Counted from the first letter of the stretch, positions 44,201 through 56,699 are shown. The stretch: DNA of 64,000 nt from Zeugodacus cucurbitae (GCF_028554725.1 NC_071671.1:54640501-54704500), one strand, 5' to 3'. Numbers and translations: made by a program. Notes: generated by a model from the sequence alone, not told the origin.

Positions 44201-44913
44201 TCCCATAGTTTAAGAACAAAACGCTCTCTGAAAGTATTTCCTGGGAGAACAAGGTGTGATAAATTAGAGAGAGTTAGATACAGGAAATAAATAATTTCTC
44301 ATTTTGTAGCGTATTTAATATTGATCTGTCATCTTGCAGCATATCAAATAACTTATATAGGATGGTTTCTCGAAATTATTTATCATAGTAATTTCATAGA
44401 GCCTTTGTTAGTCTGCTACTGAAAACTATAATTCTAACAAAGGCAATTTCCTTTGAAAGTCACTGGTCTCATTTTGATATCGCAAAATCAACTTCTTATA
44501 ATACAGAAATCAATAAATTCTCAGATTAGTGATACGAGATTGGTATATGTGAGACCATTTCTGTTGGAAGTGCGGTCTTTGAAGGGAGAAAAAATTAAAA
44601 AATGTGTTTAAAAATAATTTGATCCAGCAAGTGCGTCTTGCAGCGTGATCAATATAATCGTGTTTTTGTCGTTTCGATTTTTCACCGGTAGATTTTTAGA
44701 AAGGGCTCTAAAGCTTCGATGAATTAAACTTCCTCGAATTCTTTAGATGCTTAAAGGGAGTATCAAGGGAATTATAAACACTAAGGTTTTGAAAACTGGG
44801 ACAACATAATTTGTTTCCTAAATAATTAAGGCTGTTTTCTAAAATAAGGCCATTACATACTACTCAACTAAACATTAGTTTTTTCTTAATTTTATTAATG
44901 TAAACTAAGAGTA
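41221..44913. other. Intronic/intergenic sequence, no gene found
   Basis: No supported exon. 42400-43480 is the least AT-rich part and could hold a promoter or enhancer; the frame at 43082-43369 starts with GTG and has no family resemblance. A phrase 'ttcagggatagtaagtactcggtgaag' (42026) recurs, slightly changed, at about 48653, so a short dispersed repeat is likely. 'tggtgtaatggttag' at 43609 copies a tRNA D-arm but no tRNA folds around it. Confidence 0.4.
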
Positions 44914-46168
44914 TAGCTGTGCTATATATATTTCTGGCCTAGGCAACACTAAGTGTTGCCAGGTGCAATCTGACATTTCCATTGGAAAGTTTGACATTTT
45001 TTAGCATAACATCGCTCAGAACGTTTTGTCATTTAATCGTGAATTGTTTTATTTACAGGGAATTAAAAAATTCATCTCGGCCAAAAAATGGAATTAACTT
45101 GTGAACATTTTCGTGCGATCATTTTTCACAACTTTCGACGTGGATTATCGTGACAAGAGTGTATCGATAAACTAAAATCTTTGCATGGCTATGAAGCACC
45201 ATCCTATAGCACTGTGGTACAACGAATTCAATCGTGGCCGACGCTCACTCAAAAACGAATTCCGTGAAAGTCGTCCAAAAACAGCCGTTGTGCCAGAAAA
45301 CATCGATGCCGTACGTGAACTGATAATGCAAGACCGTCATACCTTCAGATAGAGGCATGCCTATGCATTTCTCCCACCAGCATACATTCGATATTGCATG
45401 AACACCTGGCCGTAAAAAAGGTTTATTCTCGTTGGATCCCGCACAATTTGACAATCGCTCAAAAAAAGGCTCGTGTGGATTGGTGTAAAGAAATGCTATA
45501 ATAATACGATCGCGGTGCTTCAAAAGACGTTTATAAGATCGTCACAGGTGACGAATCATGGATCTATGCGTATGAGCCCGAAACAAACCAGCAATCGACC
45601 GTGTGGGTCTTCCAAGACGAGTCAAATCCAACAAAAGTTGTTCGTGGAAGAAGCACTTCGAAGCAAATGGTCGCCTGTTTCTTCGGCAAAACTGGTCATA
45701 TGGCAACTGTTCCGATGGAGCAACGTAGGACGATCAATTCTGAGTGGTACACCACCATTTGTTTGCCTGAAGTCTTCGGAGAAATTCGAAAAACGAACAA
45801 GAGAAGACGAATCATTGTGCACCATGACAATGCGATCTCTCACACATCGACTCAAACCAGCGCCTTTTTGACCGGCCAAAACGTCGAATTGATGGGTCAT
45901 CCGCGGTACAACCCTGACTTGGCAACCAATGACTTCTTTTTATTCCCACACATCAAGAAAATAATGCGTGGTCAACGATTTTCGTCGCCAGAAGATGCTG
46001 TTGAAGTATTAAAAAACTATGTTTTGGAGGTGTCGCAATCGGAGTGGAAAAAGTGCTTCAAAAATTAGTTTGAGCGCATGCAAAAGTGTATAAATCTTGA
46101 TGGAGAATATTTTGTAAAATATTCCTATTTTCATTATTAGGCCCGAAATATATATAGCAGCCCTCGTA
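44914..46168 (+). mobile_element. Mariner element (SETMAR-like DD34D), both ends present
   Basis: The left end TAGCTGTGCTATATATATTT and the right end read in reverse (TACGAGGGCTGCTATATATA) are matching terminal repeats at TA sites. About 1.25 kb, the normal length for mariner. A short hairpin GGCAACAC-taa-GTGTTGCC lies just inside the left end (44943-44961). The catalytic half is still largely readable, so the copy is younger than the relics at 5241 and 8641. Confidence 0.87.
45088..46125 (+). pseudogene. Mariner transposase, disabled by stops and frameshifts
   Basis: ATG 45088 opens MELTCEHFRAIIFHNFRRGL, then TGA. Further pieces are QECIDKLKSLHGYEAPSYST, SIHSILHEHLAVKKVYSRW, IPHNLTIAQKKARVDWCKEM and L followed by two adjacent stops (45499-45504). 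From 45505 the catalytic domain is open to 46068: VTGDESWIYAYEPE (first Asp), VHHDNAISHT (second Asp), then NPDLATNDFFLF (third Asp), with 34 residues between the second and third Asp, the DD34D spacing. A stop replaces the Trp of KNWFERMQ. All three catalytic Asp residues remain, but the protein cannot be made. Confidence 0.87.
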
Positions 46169-46699
46169 TTTTGTATTTTTTAGCTTTCACTTCTTGTTGT
46201 TTAGTTTTCGCATGTTTTTCTTGTTATCCATCTTAATGGAGTGCGCTGTCACTACTAAAATAGTCTTCAATATGTGTCAGTTACTATTTTTACTTAGGGA
46301 CAAGTTATATAAGAAGCAAAAACTCTGGCAATACATATGTATTGTAAAGAATCTAAAAAAAAACTAGGGTTGCAATAGATAGTTGATGCTCACATGGGGA
46401 AGATATGAAATAAGAAATATTAAAGGAATTAATATATATAGTTAAATATTAGAATTATTAGAGATAATCTGTGATATTTTGAAGCCAAACCCATCTCTTT
46501 AATTATTTTAAGATAATTTTAGTTCTTAAGTTTCAGCTAGAAATTCTATTTGATATTTATTTTTTTGTCTTCTTACCCACAATAAATAATTTTTCATTGA
46601 ACAATTACTAGTCAAAAATAGTACTTACAAATATTTAAGTAACAGTTTATGGTTATGTTAACTCACACATAAAAACACTTTTAACGTCAACCATAATAT
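46169..46699. other. Intronic sequence, nothing recognised
   Basis: AT-rich, no gene. It lies immediately downstream (gene direction, minus strand) of the ratchet-like splice site. Confidence 0.4.
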
Positions 46700-46720
46700 T
46701 TGTGCATTCACATTTTACGA

Positions 46721-46755
46721 ACTCACCTGCAAAGAGAGAGAAAAAGAGAGGATAA
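46721..46755 (-). promoter_or_regulatory. Candidate recursive splice site (zero-length exon, ratchet point)
   Basis: On the minus strand a long pyrimidine tract (cctctctttttctctctctt) leads into tgCAG and, with no exon between, GTGAGT; the junction lies between 46727 and 46726. A 3' splice site fused to a 5' splice site is the defining form of recursive sites used to remove very long fly introns in steps. It is on the strand of the semaphorin gene, about 42 kb upstream of its first visible exon. The functional reading is inference. Confidence 0.5.
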
Positions 46756-49700
46756 GTAAATAAAAGACACAAATTAATAATGACTACGGAAACGTGTGAA
46801 ACAATTTTACTACTTAACAATCTATACTTATTGCTAGTCGATAATAAAATGGTGCTAAAAACATGTATTTGTATATATAGGTACATATGTATACCCCAAC
46901 ACCGCTAAATGCCTGACTTGAAGCATGCCTCGACAATCTTGAGGATAACATGAAATGGGCGTAACGAGTGAGTACATGTGCTATGGTAACCCAAACCCTG
47001 CAATAAAAACATATAGAAATCGTATAACTGCTGAACACCCATACTATAACGGTACACACGAACGACTGTGATGACATTATCGCTTTTAGCACCTAGCGCA
47101 ATGCGAAACGGTAATCGGTGGATGGTTGAATGGATGTGCACACACAACTACGTGCACTTGGTGAACCCGTGGTGGTGTGGTAATGGCGGCTCTGCATGTG
47201 TGAAAGAGTCAATAAAAGGCGTTATTTACACCATACTCGTGTAAGCCAACAGGCAGCATAGTGACACACATTCCATACTCATATAAATGTGTCAATCGTG
47301 CAACGTGTGAATGGTCCACGGTCGCATCCTCACGGCACCGCGGCTAGTTGGTACGCGTTGCGGCTACACCAAAAGTGGGCCAACAACCAACTGGCTTACC
47401 GCCGCCAGGGGCATTACACAGGTGGCTATCACGGAATATCGAAACTCATTGCCGCTGCTGCTCCACAAATGCGGTGGCAGTGTGCTATAAAAGGTGCACG
47501 GACAGACGGACGGCCGGTGTGCATTGGCAACCCATCAATATCCAGCGTTGACATGACATGGTCAATACATTCGGTATTATGTAGTCGCAAAGTTAACACT
47601 CGTTTGCCAATCGTAGGGAGTATGAATGAAAGTTCACTTGTCTTCTTTGCCGCCTGTCATTACACGGACACGTCTTCATATCCCCACGTCGACAGTATTT
47701 GAACGCTTGACCAGTCGTTTGTTACCGTTGTACCGGTGAACCAGACAACATATAACTGCATATAAGTATTTATGTATGTCAAATGAAACTTTATTTACAT
47801 ATAAGAAATGCGCGCGACGGCTCATTCATAAGCTCCAATTTGTGTTGAGCGCTCCTTTTTGACCTGCAACTCCGCTCCGTCCGTCCACACATTTCCACAC
47901 ACACTGTTCCTCCTGTTCCTCCTGTTTGCCACGCATTTCGCAGGCGAAAACAAGCAGTAATTGGGTGCGTGCCGCATTCAAAATCCTCCTTTTCATTCAG
48001 TGATTGTGATTTTCATCTTCCTCCGTACACCAAAAAGAAATTCGCAAGTCACCAGGAATCGTTGGATGAACATAAGCGGGTTGGGGGTCGTAGGCGGTGG
48101 CTCACGAAATGAAAATGAAAACGTGTCAGTAGGTTTTTATATGTTGACATCGTTATTGGTGTGAGTATTTTATAAATTTTCGTCAGGTAGTAAGGAATAT
48201 GGCGCCATATGTTTTTATATGAACAGTGCCTTTGGTGCAATATTTGTAGGTTTCCATATATGTAATTATTACAGTTATGCTTTAATTATGAGAATAACTT
48301 ATTCTGTAATAATCTGTATATTATAGTTTGTTATTAGTATATGGACAGTTCTACAGTTAGAACATAATATGTATAGCAGACAATTTTTCCCGTTAGAAAT
48401 TCTACTAATAACTAATCAGAGCTGTTCATTTTATCTCTATATCAACACTTCATTTCTTAGAAATGTCATTATCCATATACGATCTTCCATTTCTCGTAAT
48501 TATTTCAGTACCGTTGAAACAGGGGCCGACTTCAAACAGTGTTGTGAAATAGTTCACATTTACTCAAGACTACGGCGGTCCTTTAATTCTTGAAGAGGCA
48601 TTGCCTGATTGTTCCGAATCTTATTGATTATTCGGGCTTGAAATTAGTTGTCTTCAGGGATAGTAAAACTCGGTGAAGGTACGACGATAAGTCTACAAAT
48701 TATTCTAAAGTATATTCGAAAAAAATGGAGTAATCAATTGTGTCATCTTGCTGAAGCTATAGGTACCTTTACAATTGAAACAACATTACCCGTAAGTCAT
48801 TGGTAAAGCGAATGTACTTATTGTTTTTCATAAATACTTAGTCCCATAAGCTCACTCCCTCTCAGAACTGTTCTCTGGTGAATAAAGGTGATCTATACAT
48901 AGTACGAGTCCAGTTAGATGGATTAGTTATCAAATATATATATATATGTATGTATAAGACCACAGACCTTCTTATTGTCTAAGGTTTCTGCGGACATTAA
49001 GTTTTAATGCGGGATCCATCTTTATCGAACCGATTTTACAATTCTCTAATCTATCAGATCGGTTTCATGCTCTGTTCCATATGGTGGGTAATTTTATAAT
49101 CGTGATCTCCAAGGAAATGTCCACTAGAACTCTTCCCATACTTTTCCCAAGAATCCCAAGAATGATAGAGACAAGATTGGTCACATTGATACAACATAAA
49201 TGAAATGAAGAAATTGAAAGAGCAGTTCGTCTCACGAAAATAATCGATTTATTTAGAAGTCAGGAGTATTACAAAGAAGTATCAAGCCGAAATTGTCGAG
49301 AGAGGATGGCGGAACGGAACAACAAAAACGAAACATAATAATAAGAATATAAAGGCCTTTTCCTCCCATTGTTTACGACGTCACGGTCCAATATATTTTG
49401 AAGTAGAGGAAAAAATAACGAAAGGTAATCTCAACAATTCATGATAGTTCTGAATCAAAAATAAAAAAAATATTCAATAGATAAAGATAATCGAAAGAAC
49501 AACTTATAATTCTCTCATGTCAAAAAATCTGATACAACAGAGAATTATTACCGATGTTATGAACTAAACAAGTTTTCTGATCTAAGGCTTAAAAGATTGG
49601 ATCTTGGTTTTATCAAGAAATTGTTTCTTTTCATAACAAATAAATTAATAAATTTTTCTATGATATCGCCCTTTTGCAGAAGTTCAGAGGAATTAGGCGA

Positions 49701-51972
49701 GTTCTAAGTTAGAAAGATGTATGCTGCAGTACGTTGGATATCAAAAAAACTATTTAGTTCAATTCTCATACCTCTGTGATACATTATCCTTAATTAAATA
49801 GTTGTTGGAAACAAACCGAGCCATAAATAAAGAATTATTTAAATTATTTAATTGCTATCCAATATTTCTTAAGGTTCAACATTCTTCCCTTTGTTTATTT
49901 AAGGGCTACATTTTACTGTTCCTATTAAACATCCCTTTAGTTCATCTTTCATAGTATCCACTGTATTATAAGCACTAATGAAGTTATTAGTTCGTTAATT
50001 AAATGACATTGTTAAAACCTCGACACCTGCTACTAATGCCCAACTAAAAGAAAGCAACAAAAAAAGAGCACATTAAAATCTCAAATGACCTGCACAAGGC
50101 ATGTACGGCGGCACTCACGAAAACCGGCTTGTTAGACGCGTTTACCTGTGCTGGAAAATAACAACCTTTCCCAGTTGGCGATAGGTACATTTCCAGTTAA
50201 TTTTATGCAGCACCTATTGGAGGTAGACGCTCTACAATTCACACAGGCACCGGCTACTTATAATTGCTTTTGCTTTGCACCTTTTTCTCCGACATTTAAA
50301 AATTTATGTTAATAACTAAATCTCTTTTGTTGTTGCTTAATGAAGTTGTCAAACGACAATGTGATCTTCTTTTTGTTGAGGCAGACGCTCTGAAATAGAG
50401 CAATGGCATTAGAGGCGGCAAATAAAATAATCTCAAAGCCTGTTCGTGTAGCAACAAATAAAGTGATAATTTTTCGTATAATGAGGAAACAATAGAGTGG
50501 AAAATTGTGTGAAGAAGGCAGAGGTGCGTCGACAGCTGAAAATTGCATGCCGAAATTGACTAGAATTAAAAAAAATTATTGCAGAGGGCAGCTGGTAAAG
50601 TTAGTTGAAGTAAATAGGAGAACTCGAGGGAAGCTTGAACTGATAGGAAATGTGACTAGTCTAGAAAAAGGTGGCTAGGAAGCCACTAACAAAACGGAAG
50701 ACAGGTTTATTTATATAGAGTGTATACAGCGCTCAACCAACTTCTCAGAACATTCTACATTCCGACACCTTCCTGTTGAAAAGAATTCGAAACCACAAAA
50801 AACAATTCCAATTGCGTTTGGTACCCTTAAGTCGACTCTGAACTCATGTAGTGACCTGCCTCTGCAAGCAACAAGTCAAATAGTGAATACAAATATTACT
50901 CATCACACTATCTTGCTTTCTTTAACACCATTCGTTCCCCGCTGAAATAAACTGATGCTGTTGATTATCCACATCGGGTTTATCTTGCCATGTGGCATGC
51001 ACAAATTTCGTGCCTTTTCAGTTATTTATTGCCCCGCAATTGATGTATCGCTGTCGTGTGGCGATAAAATGATTCACTGCTCATTTTACTTTACGAATAA
51101 CTACACACAGAAGTATGAGATGATGACGATCGTATTGCAGATAATGAGCAGCTTGAGAGCATATTGAAGAGTATGCTGTGGAATGGTTCGGTTGCTACAT
51201 CTTTCATGTACTACTCACAATCACACAATCTTTGCTACTTAATTACATTCATATTTCAACAATACGCTTTTGAGGGTTCACAGTCGGCTTGAGTGTTCGA
51301 GGAATTTTTGGATTTTGTAACAACAAACATATGTAACTGTGTATGTATATGTTAAAAGTGGGCAGGGTCAACAGCTGAATAGTTTTAGAAATCGTATGCT
51401 ATTTTCGTTACGAGGAAATCGCTAAGGTTTTTTATTTGACCGAAATTTAGTTCGTGGAAGAATCAGCAGAAGAAACTGGAATTGTAATGATTAATGGTGG
51501 GAGTCAGACTCGCGAATGAGGTTAGTAATAACTTGCCATGAGTAAGTGTGGAAATAATTTTGTATAAGAAAAACAATTAAGAGATTAAATAGCTATTGAA
51601 AGACTTATTTTGAACTACATCAGATTTTTCTTGAGAAAAGTGCTGAGATTCTACTTTAAAAATCAAAAGTGGCATAAACAGTTGAAAACTTCTCTGAATG
51701 ATTTCGAAGCAGTTACAATTCATAAATAGAAAAAGAATTTGCACTAAAGAGAACTGGGCTGGGAACTCAAGAAATTGCTGAATAAAGGGTGTCGGATTGG
51801 ATCGGATCTATTCAGGTCAAAGATTTAGGTTTCTAGTTACTGCTGTAGGTATAATTTATATGAGTTTCCGTAAATCATAGTTTAGAGACAGAATCGGTAA
51901 ACTCTCAAGGAAAATAAAAACGTTCATAGATGATAGTATAAAACAGTGTTTTGGAATAAATTTAATGAAAAA
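46756..51972. other. Intronic/intergenic sequence, no gene found
   Basis: Long stretch without supported genes. 47100-47960 is less AT-rich; its 137-codon plus frame (47289-47702) has no recognisable domain. At about 48653 a phrase related to 42026 recurs. TA/TG microsatellite at 48934-48955. Confidence 0.35.
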
Positions 51973-52076
51973 GTTGTTGTTGTTGCGGCAGAACACATTA
52001 GCCATAAAAACATAGGTTCTTTCCCACTTCGTAGATCGGGCTGTCATAGGCCGATCCTACCAATATTGCCTAGAAC
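51973..52076 (+). repeat. Short dispersed repeat (GTTGTTGTTG...AGGCCGATC), copy 1
   Basis: About 100 bases beginning AGTTGTTGTTGTTGCGGCAG and ending 'ggctgtcataggccgatcct'. It aligns with the copy at 52240-52340 through 'cttcgtagatcggg' against 'ctacgtagacccga'. Short interspersed elements starting with TTG repeats are familiar in tephritid genomes. SINE or MITE status is not resolved. Confidence 0.5.
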
Positions 52077-52239
52077 ATCTTAAGACACCTTTTATATTTT
52101 CTTGAACAAGTAATTTATCTCATGTTCGAGCTTAAACTTGAACGGCTACAATTTTGACACTGCCAGGTTTCTGGAAGGATTAAACAAAAATTCTTTAAGA
52201 CTTTTATAGCCTGTCTACTCTTCATAAATCACAGTTTTT

Positions 52240-52340
52240 TGTTGTTGTTGTAGTGATAGAAAACTGCCCAGTTACCGACAAAAACCCGATCCGCCTCCGC
52301 TACGTAGACCCGACTGGGGTAGGCCGATCGTTTCAACCCT
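52240..52340 (+). repeat. Short dispersed repeat (GTTGTTGTTG...AGGCCGATC), copy 2
   Basis: Begins 'gttgttgttgtagtgataga', continues with 'ctacgtagacccgactgggg' and ends 'taggccgatcgtttcaac'. It is in the same orientation as, and about 165 bases from, copy 1. Confidence 0.5.
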
Positions 52341-54219
52341 TTTTAATTATATTCACAGAGTATTACATTCAATAAGCTTTTGGATGTATTTCTAATAATA
52401 ATAACCCGAGTCTTGATTCCAAGAAGAATTCGTTCTTCTAATTAGATATCTCTACTCTCTTTTTGTTCGATCTTTACAAGAAGCGACTCTCGGGTCCAGT
52501 TGTCGGGCTACAAAAGTATAACAGTAAAATCTACATATAATCTTCCTGTACAGTCTCTTAATCTTCCTTTATCTCCTTATTAATATTTAACCACAACATG
52601 ACTTCATAGATCTAAGTTACCGCTAGCTTAAAGACACTACATCTTTGCTGTCTTTGTGGCACTAATCGGTTTTCTTACCGGTACGAGCAGCCATATTTTA
52701 TTGCTGAGTATTAAACTTCAGGCAAAGAATCAACGAGATATCTTTATGTATGTACAGACGCTGTCTTCCATTGTTGTTATTATTGTGCGCCAAGCAATAC
52801 ACTTTTGACTGACCAAAGTACTAAATGCGCACAGCTCATGAAATATTGATGCTATGAAGACGCAAGTAGTACGCCTGCCTGTCTGGGCTTGGGCGTACGA
52901 AGCGCATCAGCTATGCGACTTTATAGCTGGAAGATTGACATACAACTGCTGCACGTGACCCACTGATAAATATGTATGTGTGTGCTGTTGTTGTTGTTGC
53001 ATGTACAACTTGTCGTAAATACAAAAAGATCCATATTTATCCGAGACATGTGCGAGCTTGATGCGCTCAGGTCAGGTGGAACGTGTTTGTTGCCTCGAGC
53101 AAATGGCGCGCTAACAACTTAAGCGCTTTTCTAATCGCATCACGTTTCGGTGCGAGCCTCAACAGGATATTGCAGCAGTGAAGCTTAGACGCTTCTTTTT
53201 TGTTTCTTGAGCTTTTCTTTTTTGTTTCTTGAGCTTTTAGTTGCTTCTAAGGCGCATAAAAGACGAAGTTTATCACCAAACTTGCTGTTGTTGTGCTGTC
53301 AATTGTTGTTGCTAACATGTATTGGTTATTTTGTGAAGTAGAGAAGAAGAGAGGTATCTTAAAATGTTGTCGTTGTTGTTGTCATTGTAGTACTTGATGC
53401 TTTTGATGATGCAAAAATTGCATGCTTACGAAGTCGAGTGAATAGAAAAATGGCATAAAAAGTAAAAAGATAGTCTTCATGTTGCACCGAAGTCTACACG
53501 AAGATAAACATGTCGAAAAATACTTTTTGTTGCATTACCTAAAATAACATATCTGAGACAATTGTCTCTGGAGCATAAGTGTTTCAACTGCTGCCACAAT
53601 AACCGCTACAACAACCACAACAACACTACACAACAGCATAACAACAATAGACAAGATACTTGCAACAATATTATCATGAAATGCGTTCCAAGGCATTTTG
53701 ACGATTCCGAATGCTGCCGCAAAGCATACTTGAACGTGCACTCGTAAAACACGCAAACTGGACATGAAACAAGCGGAGCAAGCACATCTCTTCTGGAAAC
53801 TTAAGACACTACATAGATGTCAACGGGTGGCATACTAAACATAACATTCTTGTATGTGGTTCCACAACACACACGGGCAGTGAATGCCAGAGCAACACTG
53901 CAGCAGCAGTAAGTACGTCAACAACGGTAGCAGCAACAACAACAAAAATAGTGATGTTGCAACAACATCGGTTTGCATGTTGCTTGCGCCACAAAGCTCT
54001 AAATGCATATGTAAAGGCGTGTTGCTGGCAAATCCTTTGAAGACTTTGGCACGCTTAGTGTGGCAAAAGGAATTCGTAAGTGATGGGGTAGTGTCTTATG
54101 CCGGGAAAAGAACGCCCTAAAAGTGTTGTATATTTTGAAAGATATTTGGTGTTCATTGAGAAATTCGAAATAAATTCGAGAAAGAAAGTCTTATCCCTTA
54201 TCTATGAGTAGTAGTTTTT
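52341..54219. other. Intronic/intergenic sequence, no gene found
   Basis: Contains TTG/CAA triplet runs (52985-53000, 53360-53380, 53605-53650, 53925-53950) and no coding exon I can support. The short frames on both strands around 53535-54120 are Asn-, Val- or Cys-rich products of the triplet runs. Confidence 0.4.
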
Positions 54220-54630
54220 ATCGATTATTTATACCTGGAATCGATAACCAATCGATTAATAGCGGTCATAGATAGCTAATAAGCTTTAAATCGATTATTT
54301 ACACCTGGAATCGATACCTAATAGATTACTATCGCATTTTTAATCGATAAATAATCGATTGTTGTCGATAACGGATGTCCCACTACGTCCTGTCTTGATG
54401 AAATTTAATATTTATAAGAAACTGATATGGAGCATTATTCTTAGATGGAACTACGGAGATATATTTACGCTTGTAATCGATAACTAATCGGTTACTATCG
54501 ATAACCGAAGTCTGATATGCCTTTAAACAATTATTTGCATTTTTAATTGATAACAAGTTGATTATCATCGATAACTAATGTCTAACTACGTCCTCTGTTG
54601 ACGAAATTTAATATTTAAACCAAACATATT
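54218..54630. repeat. ATCGAT cluster in diverged tandem repeats
   Basis: Ten ATCGAT palindromes start at 54220, 54240, 54251, 54290, 54310, 54343, 54354, 54477, 54497 and 54567. Many sit in AATCGATAAC or TATCGATAAC contexts, close to the DREF site TATCGATA. Two tandem layers are visible: a 70-base repeat of 'atcgattatttaYacctgg' (54220, 54290), and a roughly 204-base repeat joining 'cgataac', 'ctacgtcct' and 'gaaatttaatattta' (54366 and 54570). Confidence 0.65.
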
Positions 54631-55367
54631 TCTTGATGGAGTTGTGAAGATAATTTCATGAGAAATAATATTTGATCTGACAGGTAACTCCTTTTCACCA
54701 TCGATGTATACAAATGATATAATTTAATTTGATATAATTTAATTTGCTTTTTCGAACTTTGGTTCTAGCTTTTTAAGACTTTGAAGAAGTTCGTGAAGCA
54801 ATAGCTCTGATAAAGAATGCAACTGAAATGTAACTGAATGATACAATAAGGAATCATATGATCTTTCAAGATAGATGATGAGGAGCTAAATAAGAGCACA
54901 TTTCAGAGCAAACTTTTCTGACTGTTAACTGACAGGTCCGTCAGACGATCCCATAGAATTTTTGTTTCATAATTTGGTAAGAACAACTTCTATCATCATC
55001 CACTTGTTAACTTTTTAAGAAATTCACGTTCCAATTGCAGGGATAGCCAGGCGTCCGTGAGTTCTGTTTATCTTTCAGAGAGCATAATGCATGTAGACTG
55101 AAACCTAGCACATGCTTACAGTTAATTATAAACGTTATTTTGGATCGGATGGTCCACTCAAAAGTATAGTTCTCGACAACCAGAAATAATATCTTCTATT
55201 TAGAGACACTGACACAGGGACGCAACAGATGAAGAACTATACGAACAATGATTGTCTGGGGCTGTCGAGATGCTTCTCTAAAGAAAGTGATCAATAATGT
55301 AAAATTGGGAACATCTAAGAAGATGGGAGCCAATTCCAACTTTAGCAGCTTATGATGCACATTATTA
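54631..55367. other. Sequence between ATCGAT cluster and DD41D copy, nothing recognised
   Basis: No gene. The target TA of the DD41D copy is at 55366-55367. Confidence 0.4.
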
Positions 55368-56313
55368 ACGGGTGATTTTTTTGAGGTTAGGATTTTCATG
55401 CATTAGTATTTGACAGATCACGTGGGATTTCAGACATGGTGTCAAAGAGAAAGATGCTCAGTATGCTTTGACATTTCATCATGAATAGACTTACTAACGA
55501 GCAACGCTTGCAAATCATTGAATTTTATTACCAAAATCAGTGTTCGGTTCGAAATGTGAAAATCCGCTTTTTTATCGACAAATTTTGTTCAGCGATGAGG
55601 CTCATTTCTGGTTGAATGGCTACGTAAATAAGCAAAATTGCCGCATTTGGGGTGAAGAGCAACCAGAAGCCGTTCAAGAACTGCCCATGCATCCCGAAAA
55701 ATGCACTGTTTGGTGTGGTTTGTACGCTGGTGGAATCATTGGACCGTATTTTTTCAAAGATGCTGTTGGACGCAACGTTACGGTGAATGGCGATCGCTAT
55801 CGTTCGATGCTAACAAACTTTTTGTTGCCAAAAATGGAAGAACTGAACTTGGTTGACATGTGGTTTCAACAAGATGGCGCTACATGCCACACAGCTCGCG
55901 ATTCTATGGCCATTTTGAGGGAAAACTTCGGAGAATAATTCATCTCAAGAAATGGACCCGTAAGTTGGCCACCAAGATCATGCGATTTAACGCCTTTAGA
56001 CTATTTTTTGTGGGGCTACGTCAAGTCTAAAGTCTACAGAAATAAGCCAGCAACTATTCCAGCTTTGGAAGACAACATTTCCGAAGAAATTCGGGCTATT
56101 CCGGCCGAAATGCTCGAAAAAGTTGCCCAAAATTGGACTTTCCGAATGGACCACCTAAGACGCAGCCGCGGTCAACATTTAAATGAAATTATCTTCAAAA
56201 AGTAAATGTCATGAACCAATCTAACGTTTCAAATAAAGAACCGATGAGATTTTGCAAACTTTATGCGTTTTTTTTTTTAAAAAAAGTTATCAAGCTCTTA
56301 AAAAATCACCCTT
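55368..56313 (+). mobile_element. DD41D (rosa-like) transposon, internally deleted copy
   Basis: Complete ends: left ACGGGTGATTTTTTTGAGG after TA (55366-55367), and right read in reverse AAGGGTGATTTTTTAAGAG before TA (56314-56315). Length 946 bases. Compared with the copy at 1-1064 it lacks 361 internal bases, so the intact element would be about 1.3 kb. The shared 5' part is identical by eye. Confidence 0.9.
55481..56205 (+). pseudogene. DD41D transposase pseudogene
   Basis: ATG 55481 reads the same first 26 codons as the left-edge copy, to the Val-coding GTG at 55556-55558. The frame then jumps at a 361-base deletion (not a multiple of three) that removes most of the DNA-binding half. The catalytic region continues in another frame: NPLFYRQILFSDEAHFW, GYVNKQNCRIWGEE, WFQQDGATCHT. 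A CAA-to-TAA change stops it at 55936-55938 (GE*FISRNG). Past the stop it is clean again to the natural end (RSRGQHLNEIIFKK, 56205). All three catalytic Asp residues are kept. It shows the C-terminus missing from the left-edge copy. Confidence 0.9.
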
Positions 56314-56699
56314 TACATGATTGTTTATTGGGTTATTGCAGTAGACTCATTGAGGTTTCCATACTATTCCGGAAATCCAGTACCGAATTTAAAAGCCTAT
56401 ACTGAACAGAATTATGCGAGTTGGTCCGGGGACTTATCGCAATAGGACTTATCGAGGGTTTCCAACTACTCCTCGGATCTGGAATTCAAAATATTGCCGG
56501 AGCAAAATTAAAAGCTTTTTTATTTAAAATTAGGACCATTTTGTAGCAAATTTTAAATAGTTCGGTTTAACTACATTTAAGCTGTCAAAGCCTTTCAAAA
56601 ACTCAGTCTGGCGTTCTAAGGTGGATTCATAATTGGACCCTCCAATTGGAAACAGATTTCACAAATAATAAGTATACGTTATGTTGGCAGTTGGAAATA
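56314..56699. other. Short spacer between DD41D copy and pogo-like MITE
   Basis: 386 bases with no recognisable gene or element. Confidence 0.4.

Noticed and set aside
47289..47702. 137-codon plus-strand frame
   Set aside because: No recognisable domain, composition like chance translation of a less AT-rich segment, and no splice context.
50140..50180. Third candidate recursive splice site (minus strand, cacAG|GTAAAC)
   Set aside because: The pyrimidine tract is interrupted by 'ccagca', and the donor lacks the usual T at position +6.
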